64,000 nucleotides of DNA from an uncultured Blastocatellia bacterium (GCA_937934745.1 CALGZC010000056.1:1-64000), one strand, 5' to 3'. Positions 26,004 to 38,031 are shown, counted from the first letter of the stretch. Made by a program: numbers and translations. Notes: a model not told the origin generated them from the letters alone.

Positions 26004-27866
26004 CTATGCCGGACGCGGATTGAACTTCTTTTTGCCTTTACCGTCCACGGGCGGGCCGCCGGCCGGCACCGTCCCGGGCGGCGTCTCCACCGTCGGCAAC
26101 GGTGGGAGCATCCGGTTGATCACAAGTTGCTGAATGATGCCGATGATGTTACCTGCCATCCAGTACACCACCAAACCACTGGGCGCACTCCAGAAAAACA
26201 GCGCGGCAAACACAATTGGCATCACCCATACGATGATCTTGCGCTGCATGGCGAGCGCCGGGTCTTCCGGGCCAGGCGGCTGCGGCATCAGATAACTCTG
26301 ACCGATTTGTGTCACACACAACACAACCGGTAGGACGTGCCATGGATCCGGAGCCGACAAGTCGGTCAACCAGCCGATAAACGGTGCTTGCCGCAAATCA
26401 ATCGAAAGCTGTAAATACACATAAATGGCGACAAAAATCGGCAGTTGCAGCAGGAGCGGCAGACAGCCCATGACCGGCAGGCTATCCTTCATCAACTGAA
26501 GTTGCTCCCGTTGTAGCTCGACCATGCGCGGGTCGTCCATTCTAACCTTTTGCTCCTGCAAGCGCTTCAGGCGCTCGGCCAGTTCCTTATGCCGTGGGGC
26601 ATGGACTGCCACCCTGCGGAAGGAGACGGCGGTTTTCCACCGCAGCGGGAACAACAACATATTGACGACAAACGTCAGCAATATGATGGCCCAGCCGTAG
26701 TTTTGTGTTTGCGCATAGAAAAACCGCAGTAACCAATCGAGCGCCGGGATCAATGGTCGGACAAAAAAAGCCAACCAGCCGTAGTCGTTCAGTTCGCGTA
26801 AATCAATGTCCAGACCACGCTCTGTCTTGAGTGTCTGACTGACCGAAGCTAAGTAGGTCCGATCCTTGGGACCGATGTAGATGATGTTGCCGGCGCCACT
26901 CACGGTCGGAACATCCAAGAAGGCATATTCGCGCTTGATGTCGCGCCCCTGAAAACGGGTAACGGCATCGCGACGGCTCACCTGCACCACACCCGGTGCC
27001 GGGGGGATAGCCGCAAAGGCAAAGTAGTGATCGGTCAGCGCACACCAGGCGGTATTGGGTTTCGCTAAGTACACCGGCCTGTCCGCATCAGGCGGCGTCG
27101 CTGCAAGTGCGCTGAAGGGCGTAAAAACGGCGTTGCCGCCGACCACCGTCACAGCTTGCGGTGGCGTGTGCGTGTAGCCGTCGTATTCGGCAAAGACCTG
27201 GTCGCCGAAATTCGGTCCGACGCGAAAGGCCACCGGCTGCGGCGCTCCGTCTTTAGTCAACTCGACAACAAAATCAAAGTCATAACGCCCACCGCGCAGG
27301 GTGTACCGTTTGGTGACTTGATAGCCTTGCTCGCCCGCCAGGGTAAATACCAAGTTGATATCCTGTCCGTTTGCAACGGTCAGCATATCCTCGGCCAGGC
27401 CGACAATCTGGTAGCGGCTGCGGTTGAGGTAGGTCGTCAGTTCGGGATGCTCCGGTAGGTGAAGCTCAAAGGCGGCTCCGAGTTCGGTCGTACTCCCGCC
27501 GGGATCACCCCGCCGGGAGGTCGTCGTCAGCACCTCCAGCTCAGATTTGCCATCGCCAGCGCGGAGTGTTCGTCCGTTCGGCAGGGCCTTGAGGACAAAG
27601 CGCGTCAGGGTGCCGCCTTGATTTGAGAATGTTGCGCGCCACAAGGACGTTTCCACCGTGATGTCACGGGCCGGAGCATCGGCCGGGGTAAACTCGGTCG
27701 GCGTAGATGGTATTGCCACACGCGCCGGGTCGGCAGCGGGTGCCGTTCCACCGTTCGGCGCAGATGCCATGTTCTCCGGCGGCGGTGGGGCGAACAGGTA
27801 CTGCCAGACCAGCATGACTGCCAGCGACAAGGCGAAAGCAAGGGCAACGCGAGATTTCTCACTCAT
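26004..27866 (-). CDS. yidC: membrane protein insertase YidC
   Basis: The 620-residue protein has an N-terminal membrane helix ([21 protein letters not shown]), a large periplasmic beta-sandwich (about residues 60-365) and the conserved insertase core with five helices. [21 protein letters not shown] and the [21 protein letters not shown] segment are typical. It inserts membrane proteins alone or with SecYEG. The C-terminus is basic ([11 protein letters not shown]), consistent with ribosome contact. ATG 27866 overlaps yidD by eight bases. Confidence 0.96.
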   Translation of the reverse strand: MSEKSRVALAFALSLAVMLVWQYLFAPPPPENMASAPNGGTAPAADPARVAIPSTPTEFTPADAPARDITVETSLWRATFSNQGGTLTRFVLKALPNGRTLRAGDGKSELEVLTTTSRRGDPGGSTTELGAAFELHLPEHPELTTYLNRSRYQIVGLAEDMLTVANGQDINLVFTLAGEQGYQVTKRYTLRGGRYDFDFVVELTKDGAPQPVAFRVGPNFGDQVFAEYDGYTHTPPQAVTVVGGNAVFTPFSALAATPPDADRPVYLAKPNTAWCALTDHYFAFAAIPPAPGVVQVSRRDAVTRFQGRDIKREYAFLDVPTVSGAGNIIYIGPKDRTYLASVSQTLKTERGLDIDLRELNDYGWLAFFVRPLIPALDWLLRFFYAQTQNYGWAIILLTFVVNMLLFPLRWKTAVSFRRVAVHAPRHKELAERLKRLQEQKVRMDDPRMVELQREQLQLMKDSLPVMGCLPLLLQLPIFVAIYVYLQLSIDLRQAPFIGWLTDLSAPDPWHVLPVVLCVTQIGQSYLMPQPPGPEDPALAMQRKIIVWVMPIVFAALFFWSAPSGLVVYWMAGNIIGIIQQLVINRMLPPLPTVETPPGTVPAGGPPVDGKGKKKFNPRPA

Positions 27867-28137
27867 GAGAGCCTGAGCCACCTTTCACGCGCGATACGGT
27901 GCGCGCAGCGTACTGACCTACCAGGTCGGGAACAGGATCGTAACCACCCTGACAAAATGGTTGGCAGCGCGCCAGCCGCCGAATGCTGAGCCAGCCGCCA
28001 CGTAACACGCCATACCGTTGAATTGCCTCGGCGGTGTAGTGCGAACAAGTCGGTTGAAACCGGCAAACTGGGGGCAGGAGCGGTGCAATCAGAAACTGGT
28101 AAATGCGAATCAAGCACAAAACAACTGCCTTGAGCAT
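27859..28137 (-). CDS. yidD: membrane protein insertion efficiency factor YidD
   Basis: The 92-residue product starts [23 protein letters not shown] and contains the signature [19 protein letters not shown], with its conserved cysteines. The usual size is 70-100 residues. YidD assists YidC-dependent insertion at the inner membrane. The longer open frame to 28356 overlaps rnpA in another frame and is rejected. The tail is coupled to yidC (ATGAGTGA). Confidence 0.92.
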   Translation of the reverse strand: MLKAVVLCLIRIYQFLIAPLLPPVCRFQPTCSHYTAEAIQRYGVLRGGWLSIRRLARCQPFCQGGYDPVPDLVGQYAARTVSRVKGGSGSHE

Positions 28138-28166
28138 AGCGGTTTGTGTCGGTTGGGAGGCTGTCC

Positions 28167-28568
28167 TCAATCCGTCGGCCCAGGCGGATGCGCACCGGAC
28201 GCTTTGGCGAGCTTGCCCATCAAACGGATAAACTCCTGCTCGATCAACGCATAACCGGCCGTTGTCAGTTGGAATTTGGCGTTGATGACGACGTCCCACC
28301 CCACCGGTAACGTGGGCCGGTGTCGCCGAAAGACCTCCCGGAGTAACCGGCGACACCGATTGCGCACCACCGATGACTTGGACAGCTTGCGGCTCGTCGT
28401 CACGCCAAGGCGCGTTCGGCCAAGCCGGTTCGGGGCAACGAACATCGTAAACAGCGAGGAGTGCAGCTGTTTGCCGTAGCGATACACTCTCTGAAATTCA
28501 CGTGACTGCAACAACCGATCCTGCCTGGTGAACCGGTAAGAAATGCGGGGCGGTTTGCTGTCGGTCAC
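28167..28568 (-). CDS. rnpA: ribonuclease P protein component
   Basis: The 133-residue basic protein carries the RNase P signature [13 protein letters not shown] (the RNR motif) and an N-terminal phenylalanine/arginine-rich [14 protein letters not shown]. It binds RNase P RNA and helps 5' processing of tRNAs. The start is GTG 28568. It lies 22 bases downstream of rpmH, the conserved arrangement. Confidence 0.95.
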   Translation of the reverse strand: MTDSKPPRISYRFTRQDRLLQSREFQRVYRYGKQLHSSLFTMFVAPNRLGRTRLGVTTSRKLSKSSVVRNRCRRLLREVFRRHRPTLPVGWDVVINAKFQLTTAGYALIEQEFIRLMGKLAKASGAHPPGPTD

Positions 28569-28590
28569 CGGAAACTCAATAGCTGCCAGT

Positions 28591-28740
28591 TCAGAAACCG
28601 TAGTGCTTCACCGTGAGGCGCTTACGTCCCTTAGCACGCCGGCGCTTGAGCACATTTCGTCCGCTCTTCGTTTTCATGCGCTCACGAAAGCCGTGTGTTT
28701 TCGCCCGTTTACGGTTATTCGGCTGATATGTGCGCTTCAT
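28591..28740 (-). CDS. rpmH: 50S ribosomal protein L34
   Basis: Reading the minus strand from ATG 28740 gives 49 residues, beginning [20 protein letters not shown] and ending RLTVKHYGF, with the universal L34 motif. Its four-residue extension beyond the classical KGRKRL end is common. AAGGAAG precedes the start. The gene is small and easily missed, but the translation is unmistakable. It heads the rpmH-rnpA-yidD-yidC-jag string. Confidence 0.97.
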   Translation of the reverse strand: MKRTYQPNNRKRAKTHGFRERMKTKSGRNVLKRRRAKGRKRLTVKHYGF

Positions 28741-28897
28741 TCCCGATGACTTCCTTTCCCTCAGAGATCACGCAAAGCGACCACGCCAAGCCTAGCCGCT
28801 GCTGCCTTCCCTCAGCAGCCAAAGTCGCCAAGCGTAACGACTCCCTGCATTGCCCGTCAAGCCGGAGAACACTGCCCTCCTCGCTTACCGGCCGGGG

Positions 28898-30355
28898 CTA
28901 GCGTCCTGAAGCCGGCTTTTCAACTGGCGGCGGTGGTGGTTCGGGCGGCCCTGGCTTCCACCAAAAGCGCGTCACATCGTTGAACATGACAAACACCATC
29001 AACAACATCAGTACGGCAAATCCCGCCTGGTTGAAACGTTGCTTGACCTCATCCGTCAGCCGCCACCCGGCCCACCCGGCCAGGGCATCGAGCGTCAGCA
29101 GGAAGATGTGTCCGCCATCCAGGACCGGGATCGGTAGCAGATTGAAGATGCCTAGGTTCAAACTGAGCAACCCCATGATGAAAAACAGCCCCTCCAAACC
29201 GCCGAACTTCACCGCATCGCCTGATGCTTTGGCAATCCCAATCGGGCCGGAAAGTGTTTCCGATACCTTGCGTTCTCCGCGGAAAATCTGCCGAAAGGCT
29301 TCCACAGTCAGCACAATAAAGCGGACGTTTTCCTGAATGGCGTACTGCGCTGCCCCAAGGACTGACTTGCGTTCCTTGATGAGCGGCAACGGCGGCGGTG
29401 GGACGGGGATAAACCCAATCCGAATCTCCCCGTCAATGCGTTTCGGCGTCAGCCGTAGCTCGACGGTTTGCCCCTGACGTTCAATGACCAGCGTCACCGG
29501 CCAGTTTTCATATGCCTGGAGTGATTGTTTGAACCAGTCAAAATTTGGAATCGGGCGCCCATCGAACATGATAAGCCGATCCTGCGGCTCCAGCCCAGCC
29601 TGGGCCGCCGGCGACCCCGGCTGAACTGCCGCCACCACGGGCTGTGCCGCAGGGATGTCGCGCGGGAGCCAACCGGCATCGCCGATCACATTGCCGGCCT
29701 GCTGCCGGGCTTTGGGCACCAGGGTCAGGTCAATCTGCCGTCCATCGCGTTCGACAGTGATCGGTACGGGTTTGCCGTCGTTGATGGCCGTGTAATCGCG
29801 CACCTTGCCCCAGGTCGGCGCTTCAATCCCGGCAAACCGGACAATCCGATCACCGGGTTGAATACCTGCTTCCTCCGCCGCCGAGCCAATTGGCACAGCC
29901 CCGACAATTGCCGGTTGACTCAGGTAGGCCGGTGCTTTGAAGAAAAACAATCCGATGACAAACGGAATCGCCAATGCCAGGAGAATGTTCATTGCCGGAC
30001 CGGCAACAAGCACCAGGAACTGATGCCACTTCGGACGCATTAAGTAGGCATCAGGATGTCGCTGCTGCGCTGCCTCTTCTTCTGGGTCCATACCCGTAAT
30101 CTTGACGTACCCGCCCAGCGGCAACAACGACAGCCGATAGTCGGTCTCCTTCCACTTGAACCCCGCCAGGCGCTTCCCAAAGCCGACGGAAAAGACCTCG
30201 ACCTTCATGCCAAGCCATTTGGCGGCGGCGAAGTGCCCCAATTCGTGAACCACCACAGTTGTCCCTAAGACAACCAGAAACGCCGCCAACATCACCAGCG
30301 TTTCGCTTGTCAGAAAACCTGCGCCAAACCACAGCGTTGCCAGCACGGTGACCAT
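28898..30355 (-). CDS. rseP: RIP metalloprotease RseP (site-2 protease family M50)
   Basis: The 485-residue intramembrane zinc protease has the HELGH zinc site at residues 37-41 in the first helix. Two PDZ-like domains follow (about 150-215 and 225-300), then a late conserved LLPIPVLDGGH segment with the third ligand. It cleaves membrane substrates such as anti-sigma factors. Its stop lies about 160 bases upstream of rpmH on the same strand, so they may share a transcript. The C-terminus is Pro-rich. Confidence 0.93.
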   Translation of the reverse strand: MVTVLATLWFGAGFLTSETLVMLAAFLVVLGTTVVVHELGHFAAAKWLGMKVEVFSVGFGKRLAGFKWKETDYRLSLLPLGGYVKITGMDPEEEAAQQRHPDAYLMRPKWHQFLVLVAGPAMNILLALAIPFVIGLFFFKAPAYLSQPAIVGAVPIGSAAEEAGIQPGDRIVRFAGIEAPTWGKVRDYTAINDGKPVPITVERDGRQIDLTLVPKARQQAGNVIGDAGWLPRDIPAAQPVVAAVQPGSPAAQAGLEPQDRLIMFDGRPIPNFDWFKQSLQAYENWPVTLVIERQGQTVELRLTPKRIDGEIRIGFIPVPPPPLPLIKERKSVLGAAQYAIQENVRFIVLTVEAFRQIFRGERKVSETLSGPIGIAKASGDAVKFGGLEGLFFIMGLLSLNLGIFNLLPIPVLDGGHIFLLTLDALAGWAGWRLTDEVKQRFNQAGFAVLMLLMVFVMFNDVTRFWWKPGPPEPPPPPVEKPASGR

Positions 30356-30500
30356 AGATACAGCTTGTTAACCTCCGTATCGCTTACAGGACAGTTGTTC
30401 ACTGTACCATAGCCGCTGGGTACTTCCCTAAACATCCCCACGACCGCTGAGCAGCGGCAGCCGTGTTCACCGCCACGGCGGGAGAGGTAGGGCAGCACCG

Positions 30501-30536
30501 GCGCAGTAGTTCGCGCAGTAGTTCGCGCAGTGGCTC
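30501..30536 (-). repeat. 12-bp tandem repeat, unit GCGCAGTAGTTC
   Basis: Two exact units (30501-30512, 30513-30524) are followed by one imperfect unit (30525-30536). Read on the minus strand the core is GCGCGAACTACT, matching the 13-bp array at 10493-10539 in opposite orientation. Confidence 0.85.
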
Positions 30537-30575
30537 TCAGGGAGACTTCGCTCCGGGACTTCGTCCGATGCTCAG

Positions 30576-30623
30576 AACTGAGACACTGACAACAACTTGA
30601 ACTGAGACACTGACAACAACTTG
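30576..30623. repeat. perfect 24-bp tandem duplication
   Basis: Bases 30576-30599 (AACTGAGACACTGACAACAA plus CTTG) are repeated exactly at 30600-30623. It lies about 100 bases upstream of the redoxin start, where promoter or operator sites would be expected. Confidence 0.9.
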
Positions 30624-30723
30624 ACCAATGCCCAGGCTGCGGCGCAACCTCTACCGTTAGGCCGTCATCTTTACCGTTGCCGGGAACCCACTGCGTCCCG
30701 TGAGGACTGTTGTCGAAAAGACC

Positions 30724-31311
30724 ATGCCGTTGCCGTCCACATCTCTCCTGACCTGTTTTATATCAGCATCGCTCTTGGTATCGGGCCTGCCCCACACCCT
30801 TTTCACCCGGACGGAGGGGCAGGAAAAAACGCCCGTCGTGATTCAGAAAACACAGAAACAAGGTGATCCGGTCGAGTTTCTCCTTTCGACACCGGACGGG
30901 ACATTACTCGACGCGGAAAAGCTGCGTGGTACGGTCGTTCTGTTGTGCTTTGCCGCCTATGGCATTTCGCTGATGCGTCCGCTCCTGCGGCAGCTTCACA
31001 GCGTGACCGAGATCTATCCCCAGGTCACCGTCTGCCTGATCCTGACCAACGGGCGTCAACCGCACGACCGCGACTTTATCAGTGACGCCGATCTCAAGGC
31101 CTGGCGTGATCAACAGCAACTGGATTATCCGGTTGCGCGTGATCCGCACGGCACCGTGCTCTTCCAACGGCTCAACCTGTCCGTGCTGCCCAGCTTTGTT
31201 CTGCTGCGCAAAGATGGGACGGTAGCACTCAAACGCGAGGGTCTCGATCCGGCCACCCCCTTGGCAGAGAGTCTGCGCGCCGATCTCCGCCATGCGATAC
31301 AATCGGAATAA
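30724..31311 (+). CDS. secreted thioredoxin-like protein lacking the CxxC site
   Basis: The 195-residue protein has a signal peptide (STSLLTCFISASLLVSGLP) and a thioredoxin/redoxin fold. GDPVEFLLSTPDGTLLDAEKL is followed by VVLLCFAAYGISLMRPLL, where redoxins have the W-C-x-x-C site, and LNLSVLPSFVLLRKDG, which retains the cis-proline. The catalytic cysteines are replaced (AYGIS), so it is unlikely to be an oxidoreductase. It may bind peptides or act as a chaperone. ATG 30724 is preferred over GTG 30700 because it opens directly before the signal peptide. Confidence 0.75.
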   Translation: MPLPSTSLLTCFISASLLVSGLPHTLFTRTEGQEKTPVVIQKTQKQGDPVEFLLSTPDGTLLDAEKLRGTVVLLCFAAYGISLMRPLLRQLHSVTEIYPQVTVCLILTNGRQPHDRDFISDADLKAWRDQQQLDYPVARDPHGTVLFQRLNLSVLPSFVLLRKDGTVALKREGLDPATPLAESLRADLRHAIQSE

Positions 31312-31368
31312 CAGGCTGCGCTGCGGCTGCTCACTGCTGTGGGCTACATCACCTGCCTTCCCTGCTCT

Positions 31369-32964
31369 ATGTCGCTTGCCGGTGCTCCGCCCACTCTGGA
31401 ACAACCGACTTCACACGGTACACTGCGCTTTTTCTGGTCGGCCGTGAGGCAACTCGACTGGCGCGCACGCGGTCGTCTGCTCAATCTGCTCTGGCTAACC
31501 CTGTGGTTTGCCTTGCCCTACCTCTTGCGGTGGCTCGACACCACGAAGCCGGCCACACCTTTCTGGCGACTTGTGCGGCAGCTACGCCGGTTAGTACGGG
31601 ACTCAGCAGCGGAATCTGACACTGCTTTTCATGCTGGCCAGGCCACACGGTTGTGCGAAGTCCTGATGAGGCTCGGCCCGACGTTCATCAAGATCGGGCA
31701 AATGCTCTCGACCCGGACCGACCTCCTCCCGTTGCCGTATGTGCAGGCGTTGACCGTTTTGCAGGACGAAGTCCCTCCCTTTCCAACGGAAATTGCCTGG
31801 CAGCGACTGACGGAAGAACTCGGCCGACCACCACAGGCGCTCTTTCGGCGCATCGAACCGCGTCCGCTGGCGGCGGCCAGCCTTGGGCAGGTTTACCGGG
31901 CCCAACTCCCCGACGGCACAGACGTGGTTGTCAAGATTCAACGGCCGAACCTGGCGGACATCATCCGCCTTGACTTTCAGATTCTGCGCGTGCTGGCCGC
32001 TTACCTAGAACGGCGCCCCCGGTGGCTGTCCGGTCTCAAGGGAGCGGATTGGAGCGGCATCGTCGCGGAATTTGAGGCGATGTTGCAGGAAGAAATGGAC
32101 TATGAGCGCGAAATGGAAAATGCCGCGCAGTTCCGCCGTAACTTCGCCGGCTGGAAGCAGGAAGTCTATCTGCCGCAGATTTATCCTGAACTGTCCAGTC
32201 GCCACGTGATCACGATGGAGTATATCGCCGGAGTCAAACCAACGGACGCCGAACGACTGCGCGCCGCCGGCTTCGACCCGCTGCAGAAGATGACGCTGCT
32301 TGTGCGCACCTACCTCAAGCAACTGTTGGAAGACGGTTTTTTCCACGCCGACCCACACCCGGGCAATCTACGCATCATGGCAGATGGCCGGTTGGCATTC
32401 TTTGATTTCGGCATGGTCGGGCACATCACGGACGAGATGCGGCTGGGGCTGCTCGATGCGTTCTTCCACATTGTTGACCGCGACTTGATGGGGCTGGTCG
32501 GTGACGCCATTGCCCTGGGCTTTTTACAGCCGGGTTATGACCCGGCAGCTTTTCGGGAAGCAGCAGAGGGGGTCCTGGCGCAGTATAAGGGAAAAAAGCT
32601 TTCGCAACTGACCTTCTCCGAACTTAATGCGACGGTCTCCACAACCCTTTATGAATATCCATTTCGGATTCCGGCCAGCTTCACCTTTATAGTCCGGGCA
32701 CTGATGACACTTGAAGGCATGGGGCAAAGCCTCGACCCCAACTTCCACCTGTTTGAAGTGGCCCGTCCCCACGCCAAGGAATTCCTGCTCAAGCGGGCAA
32801 CAGCCCACGTCCGCGACCAACTCATCGGGAAACTCCTGCGGGGCGAAGAGGTCAACATCGGCTGGGAAAAAATCTGGAATGTGGCCCGGCTTGCCTACCG
32901 GACCTACTTCCAACGTCAGCCGACACCGGCTCTGGCTGTCAGTAGCAAATCAACGGACACCTAG
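31369..32964 (+). CDS. UbiB/ABC1/ADCK-family atypical kinase-like protein
   Basis: The 531-residue protein has the family KxGQ motif in [11 protein letters not shown] (residues 108-111) and an alanine-rich nucleotide loop [22 protein letters not shown], the catalytic-loop HADPHPGNL and the metal-binding FDFGMVG follow. UbiB-like proteins support isoprenoid quinone biosynthesis through ATP-dependent extraction of lipid intermediates. The quinone in this organism cannot be told from the window. A C-terminal hydrophobic helix is weak. ATG 31369 is used; GTG 31339 is an alternative. Confidence 0.9.
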   Translation: MSLAGAPPTLEQPTSHGTLRFFWSAVRQLDWRARGRLLNLLWLTLWFALPYLLRWLDTTKPATPFWRLVRQLRRLVRDSAAESDTAFHAGQATRLCEVLMRLGPTFIKIGQMLSTRTDLLPLPYVQALTVLQDEVPPFPTEIAWQRLTEELGRPPQALFRRIEPRPLAAASLGQVYRAQLPDGTDVVVKIQRPNLADIIRLDFQILRVLAAYLERRPRWLSGLKGADWSGIVAEFEAMLQEEMDYEREMENAAQFRRNFAGWKQEVYLPQIYPELSSRHVITMEYIAGVKPTDAERLRAAGFDPLQKMTLLVRTYLKQLLEDGFFHADPHPGNLRIMADGRLAFFDFGMVGHITDEMRLGLLDAFFHIVDRDLMGLVGDAIALGFLQPGYDPAAFREAAEGVLAQYKGKKLSQLTFSELNATVSTTLYEYPFRIPASFTFIVRALMTLEGMGQSLDPNFHLFEVARPHAKEFLLKRATAHVRDQLIGKLLRGEEVNIGWEKIWNVARLAYRTYFQRQPTPALAVSSKSTDT

Positions 32965-33166
32965 CCCCGGCGCATCGGGGAGATCACCACACACCCTACT
33001 GGCTTGCCAGGGTCATCAGGGTATTCGGCAAGGACAACGTCGGCACAACAGCGCGCCCAGCCCCCCGAGTACTGCCAGCGTCCGTTCCAGCACATCCAGT
33101 GGACGTTGGTATCGGCTACAGCTTAGTGTGGTTATTGGACAGATTTGTTATAAGGAATTTTGCTTA

Positions 33167-35254
<2,088 letters not shown>

Positions 35255-35288
35255 ACCGGAGGCGCAGACAACCTGCGGCAACCCACTG

Positions 35289-35966
35289 ATGGAACGTGTT
35301 CTTGAGCCGGAAGTCATGGATACGGCCGAGGAAGCCGCCGACTACGACGCCATGGACTTTGCAGAAGTCAACGCGGCCTTCGTTGAGGCCATCGTCGCAC
35401 TTGGCGTTCGGTCAGGACGCCTGCTCGATGTCGGCACCGGCCCGGCGCGCATTCCTATCTTGTTGGCCAAGCGGCTGCCGGAGGTGCAGATTGTCGCCAT
35501 TGACCTTGCGGCCGAAATGCTGAAACTGGCGGCGCGCCACATCGCCGTCGCGGGCCTTGAGTCACGCATCGAGCTGCATCTGATGGATGCTAAGCACTTG
35601 CCCTTCCCGCCGGCATCCTTTGATGCCGTTATCTCCAACAGCATTGTGCACCACATCCCCCATCCGGTCATGGTGCTCCGGGAGATCAGACGCGTCGCCA
35701 AACCCGGCGCCGCACTGTTCATTCGTGACCTCTTGCGCCCGGAAACACCGGAAGCTGCCGACGCACTGGTGGCTCGTTACGCTGCCAATGACTCCCCACG
35801 CCAACAAAAGCTTTTCCGTGCCTCACTCGGGGCGGCGCTGACACGAGAAGAAATCATCGCTGCTGCGCAGGAAGCTGGCTTGACAGATGTCACCATTACG
35901 CAGACCAGTGACCGACACTGGACACTTACGCGACCACCCCGGCAGCAACAGGCCTCACAAACCTGA
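35289..35966 (+). CDS. class I SAM-dependent methyltransferase
   Basis: The 225-residue protein has the SAM-binding LLDVGTGPARIPILLAKRL (about residues 45-63), the acidic IVAIDLAAEML, the LMDAKHLPFPPASFDAVISN segment and a GAALFIRDL post-motif. It resembles UbiE/BioC-like Methyltransf_11 enzymes, but the substrate is unclear. It starts 34 bases after the YyaL gene and precedes the lycopene cyclase genes. A link to quinone or pigment chemistry is only suggested by position. Confidence 0.82.
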   Translation: MERVLEPEVMDTAEEAADYDAMDFAEVNAAFVEAIVALGVRSGRLLDVGTGPARIPILLAKRLPEVQIVAIDLAAEMLKLAARHIAVAGLESRIELHLMDAKHLPFPPASFDAVISNSIVHHIPHPVMVLREIRRVAKPGAALFIRDLLRPETPEAADALVARYAANDSPRQQKLFRASLGAALTREEIIAAAQEAGLTDVTITQTSDRHWTLTRPPRQQQASQT

Positions 35967-36339
35967 CCCGGTTCCGGAGTTCTATCTTTTGTGAGCTCCA
36001 GGTCGCCCGTCACAAGGATGATGCAAGCGCCGCGCCTTTTGCAGAAAACCGGTCGCGTTGTTGTGCACAACGGCGTTCACCGTATCGCGGCTTCCAGCGC
36101 CAGAACAACCGATTAGGCGCCGTGCTGACCACCGATCCGGTGCCTTTGTGTCAGGTGCGTTCGTGATATGTTTTTGACCGTCCCCGGTGTTGCCGTCCGC
36201 CGCCGCGCCGCACGGGGGCACATCACGGGGTGCATGCAGAGCTTTTGCTGCACGTGAGAAAAGGCATAGACTGCCTCCTTTCAGATCGCTTCGATGGGCT
36301 TCGCCCCCAATTTGCCATCTTGACCTCGGCGTTGTGTCC
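35967..36339. other. intergenic region before the lycopene cyclase genes
   Basis: About 370 bases with no convincing gene. A small hairpin (TGCAG/CTGCA around GAGCTTTTG) lies near 36230-36255. The open frame 36187-36339 is only the extension of crtYc. I found no riboswitch consensus. Confidence 0.5.
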
Positions 36340-36669
36340 ATGACCTACCTACAGTTTCACCTGTACTTCAGCTTCCCGCTGCTGCTGGCGACCGCCTGGC
36401 TAGCACGTGGCAAGTTCTCGCGCGTCCATGCCCGGTGGCTCGGTTTGGTGTGTTTGATTGTCTTTGTCTTCACCACCCCCTGGGATAACCATGCCGTCAA
36501 ACTGGGCATCTGGGACTTTCCAGAACACAAGATTTTGTTCCGTATCTGGCGGCTACCCGTTGAGGAGTATGGTTTTTTCTTCCTGCAAACCATAAGCGTC
36601 GGACTGTTGACCGTTGCCCTGCTACGGCCCGGCCGTCCAACAGTCCACCCGGAGGAAGAACAGGCATGA
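36340..36669 (+). CDS. crtYc: lycopene cyclase subunit CrtYc
   Basis: The 109-residue membrane protein has three hydrophobic helices and the lycopene-cyclase-domain signature. FTTPWDNHAVKLGIW carries the PWDN element, followed by LPVEEYGFFFLQT with the conserved PxE(E/Y). In actinobacteria and some others, CrtYc and CrtYd form the heterodimeric beta-cyclase that closes the ionone rings of carotenoids. Beta-type or gamma-type carotenoids for a photosynthetic membrane would fit the bchY gene nearby. ATG 36340 opens directly before the first helix. Confidence 0.85.
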   Translation: MTYLQFHLYFSFPLLLATAWLARGKFSRVHARWLGLVCLIVFVFTTPWDNHAVKLGIWDFPEHKILFRIWRLPVEEYGFFFLQTISVGLLTVALLRPGRPTVHPEEEQA

Positions 36670-36977
36670 AAACCAACTATCTGTTTCACCTGTTGGGTTG
36701 GATGCTCCCCGTCGTCATTCTACAGTGGGCCATCGGTTGGCGCATCCTAGCGCGCAATGCACGGGCTGTGTTCTTGCCGGTCATCATCATCGGCCTCTAT
36801 TTCATCGTTGCCGACTCACTGGCCATTGCCGAGGGCATCTGGCTCTTTGACGCCAATCAGATTCTCGGCATTCATTTCGGCGGTGTACCGCTCGAAGAAG
36901 TTATCTTCTTCTTTCTGACCAGCCTTCTGGTGTCGCAGAGCCTGGTTTTATTCTTACCGAAAGAGTTACGTGCGTAA
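36666..36977 (+). CDS. crtYd: lycopene cyclase subunit CrtYd
   Basis: The 103-residue partner has three hydrophobic helices and the second domain copy. Y-FIVADSLAIAEGIWLFD corresponds to the PWDN region, and GGVPLEEVIFFFLTSLL is the conserved PLEE(V/I)-FF motif. Its ATG overlaps the crtYc stop by four bases (ATGA), so expression is coupled and a 1:1 ratio is likely. In fungi the two halves are one fused protein. Confidence 0.87.
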   Translation: MKTNYLFHLLGWMLPVVILQWAIGWRILARNARAVFLPVIIIGLYFIVADSLAIAEGIWLFDANQILGIHFGGVPLEEVIFFFLTSLLVSQSLVLFLPKELRA

Positions 36978-37002
36978 TCCTGTCAGGATGGTTCAGCCCA
37001 GG

Positions 37003-38031
37003 ATGATGGTTCAGCGCTATCTTGTCTATGGCGCAGGAGCGGTCGGTAGTGTTGTCGGTGGGTGTCTCCACCGGTCTGGGCGCCCGACCTGCTTAGTGGC
37101 GCGGCCGGCGCATGTTGCAGCGATTGCTGCCCACGGCCTGCAGTTTGAAACTCCGACGGAACAGTTGACGCTCGCCGTTCCGGCCGTGACGAACCTGGCG
37201 GATATTGAGCCGACAGAAGGAGATGCCATCCTGCTGTGCGTTAAGGCGACTCAAACGGCCAACGCCGTGGCCGACCTTGTCCGTCGTTTTCCGCCGTCAA
37301 CACCGGTCTTCTGCTTACAAAACGGTGTCGCCAATGAGGCCGTCGTGGCCGAGTATTTTACCAACGTTTACCCAGTGCTCGTCCTCTTCAACGCCGTCTT
37401 ACCTGCGCCGGGGCGCGTTATCTTGACCATTGTTGACTTCCTTGCCGTCGGGCGCTTTCCGACGGGAACCGATCCGCTGACGGCACAAGTGGCGGCCGAC
37501 TTGACGGCAGCCGGACTCCCAACGCGCGAACATCCAGAGGCGATGGCCGTCAAGTGGGGCAAGCTCATCGGCAATCTCAACAATGCTCTCCTGGCGGTGA
37601 CGGACTACTACTGGCAACAGGCCTTTGCCGATCCGGAAATGCTCGACATGATGCGCACAGTCATGGATGAGGGCCTGCGCGTCCTGGCCGCAGCCGGCAT
37701 CTCTCCGGCAGATGTGACCGGTCGCTTTGATATTCGTGCACAGGTCGAGGCTTTTGCTGCCCGGCGGGTTGCATTCTCCAACGTACCACCGGAACAGCGC
37801 GGCTATCCGTCCATGTGGCAGGACTTGCATTTCCGCCGGCCTGAAACGGAAGTTGAATACCTCAACGGTGAGATCGTTCGACTCGGCGAACAATACGGTG
37901 TCCCAACGCCAATCAATCGGACGCTTGTGGACGTTGTGCAGGAATCGGTCCGCAGTGGTTTAGGTGTTGGCCAGTTTCCACTTATTCGGCTCCGGGAGCG
38001 TATTGCCCAACAGATCAACACATCCACCTAG
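37003..38031 (+). CDS. panE: 2-dehydropantoate 2-reductase family protein (PanE/ApbA)
   Basis: The 342-residue protein has an N-terminal Rossmann fold (YLVYGAGAVGSVVGG, GxGxxG) for NADPH. The PanE segment VKWGKLIGNLNNALLAV carries the conserved lysine and asparagine, and the C-terminal helical domain has YPSMWQDLHFRRPETEVEYLNG, where S and E match catalytic residues of the family. It would reduce ketopantoate for CoA synthesis, though paralogues act on other 2-oxoacids. Several closely spaced ATGs (36988, 37003, 37006) lie in a local duplication of CAGGATGGTTCAGC. Confidence 0.85.
   Translation: MMVQRYLVYGAGAVGSVVGGCLHRSGRPTCLVARPAHVAAIAAHGLQFETPTEQLTLAVPAVTNLADIEPTEGDAILLCVKATQTANAVADLVRRFPPSTPVFCLQNGVANEAVVAEYFTNVYPVLVLFNAVLPAPGRVILTIVDFLAVGRFPTGTDPLTAQVAADLTAAGLPTREHPEAMAVKWGKLIGNLNNALLAVTDYYWQQAFADPEMLDMMRTVMDEGLRVLAAAGISPADVTGRFDIRAQVEAFAARRVAFSNVPPEQRGYPSMWQDLHFRRPETEVEYLNGEIVRLGEQYGVPTPINRTLVDVVQESVRSGLGVGQFPLIRLRERIAQQINTST

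Larger units (their letters stand above)
30356..30723. other. divergent intergenic region with two repeat arrays
   Basis: This 368-base region separates the rseP start (minus) from the redoxin gene (plus) and should hold promoters for both. It contains the 12-bp array at 30501-30536 and the 24-bp duplication at 30576-30623. A purine stretch near 30690-30715 precedes the downstream start. Confidence 0.5.

Noticed and set aside
28138-28356. long N-terminal extension of yidD into rnpA
   Set aside because: It overlaps rnpA out of frame, and YidD proteins begin close to the MLKAVV start at 28137.
32711-33166. N-terminal extension of the YyaL-like frame overlapping the UbiB gene
   Set aside because: The extension runs through another frame of ubiB and a non-coding gap. 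The family N-terminus and an AAGGA site fit ATG 33167.
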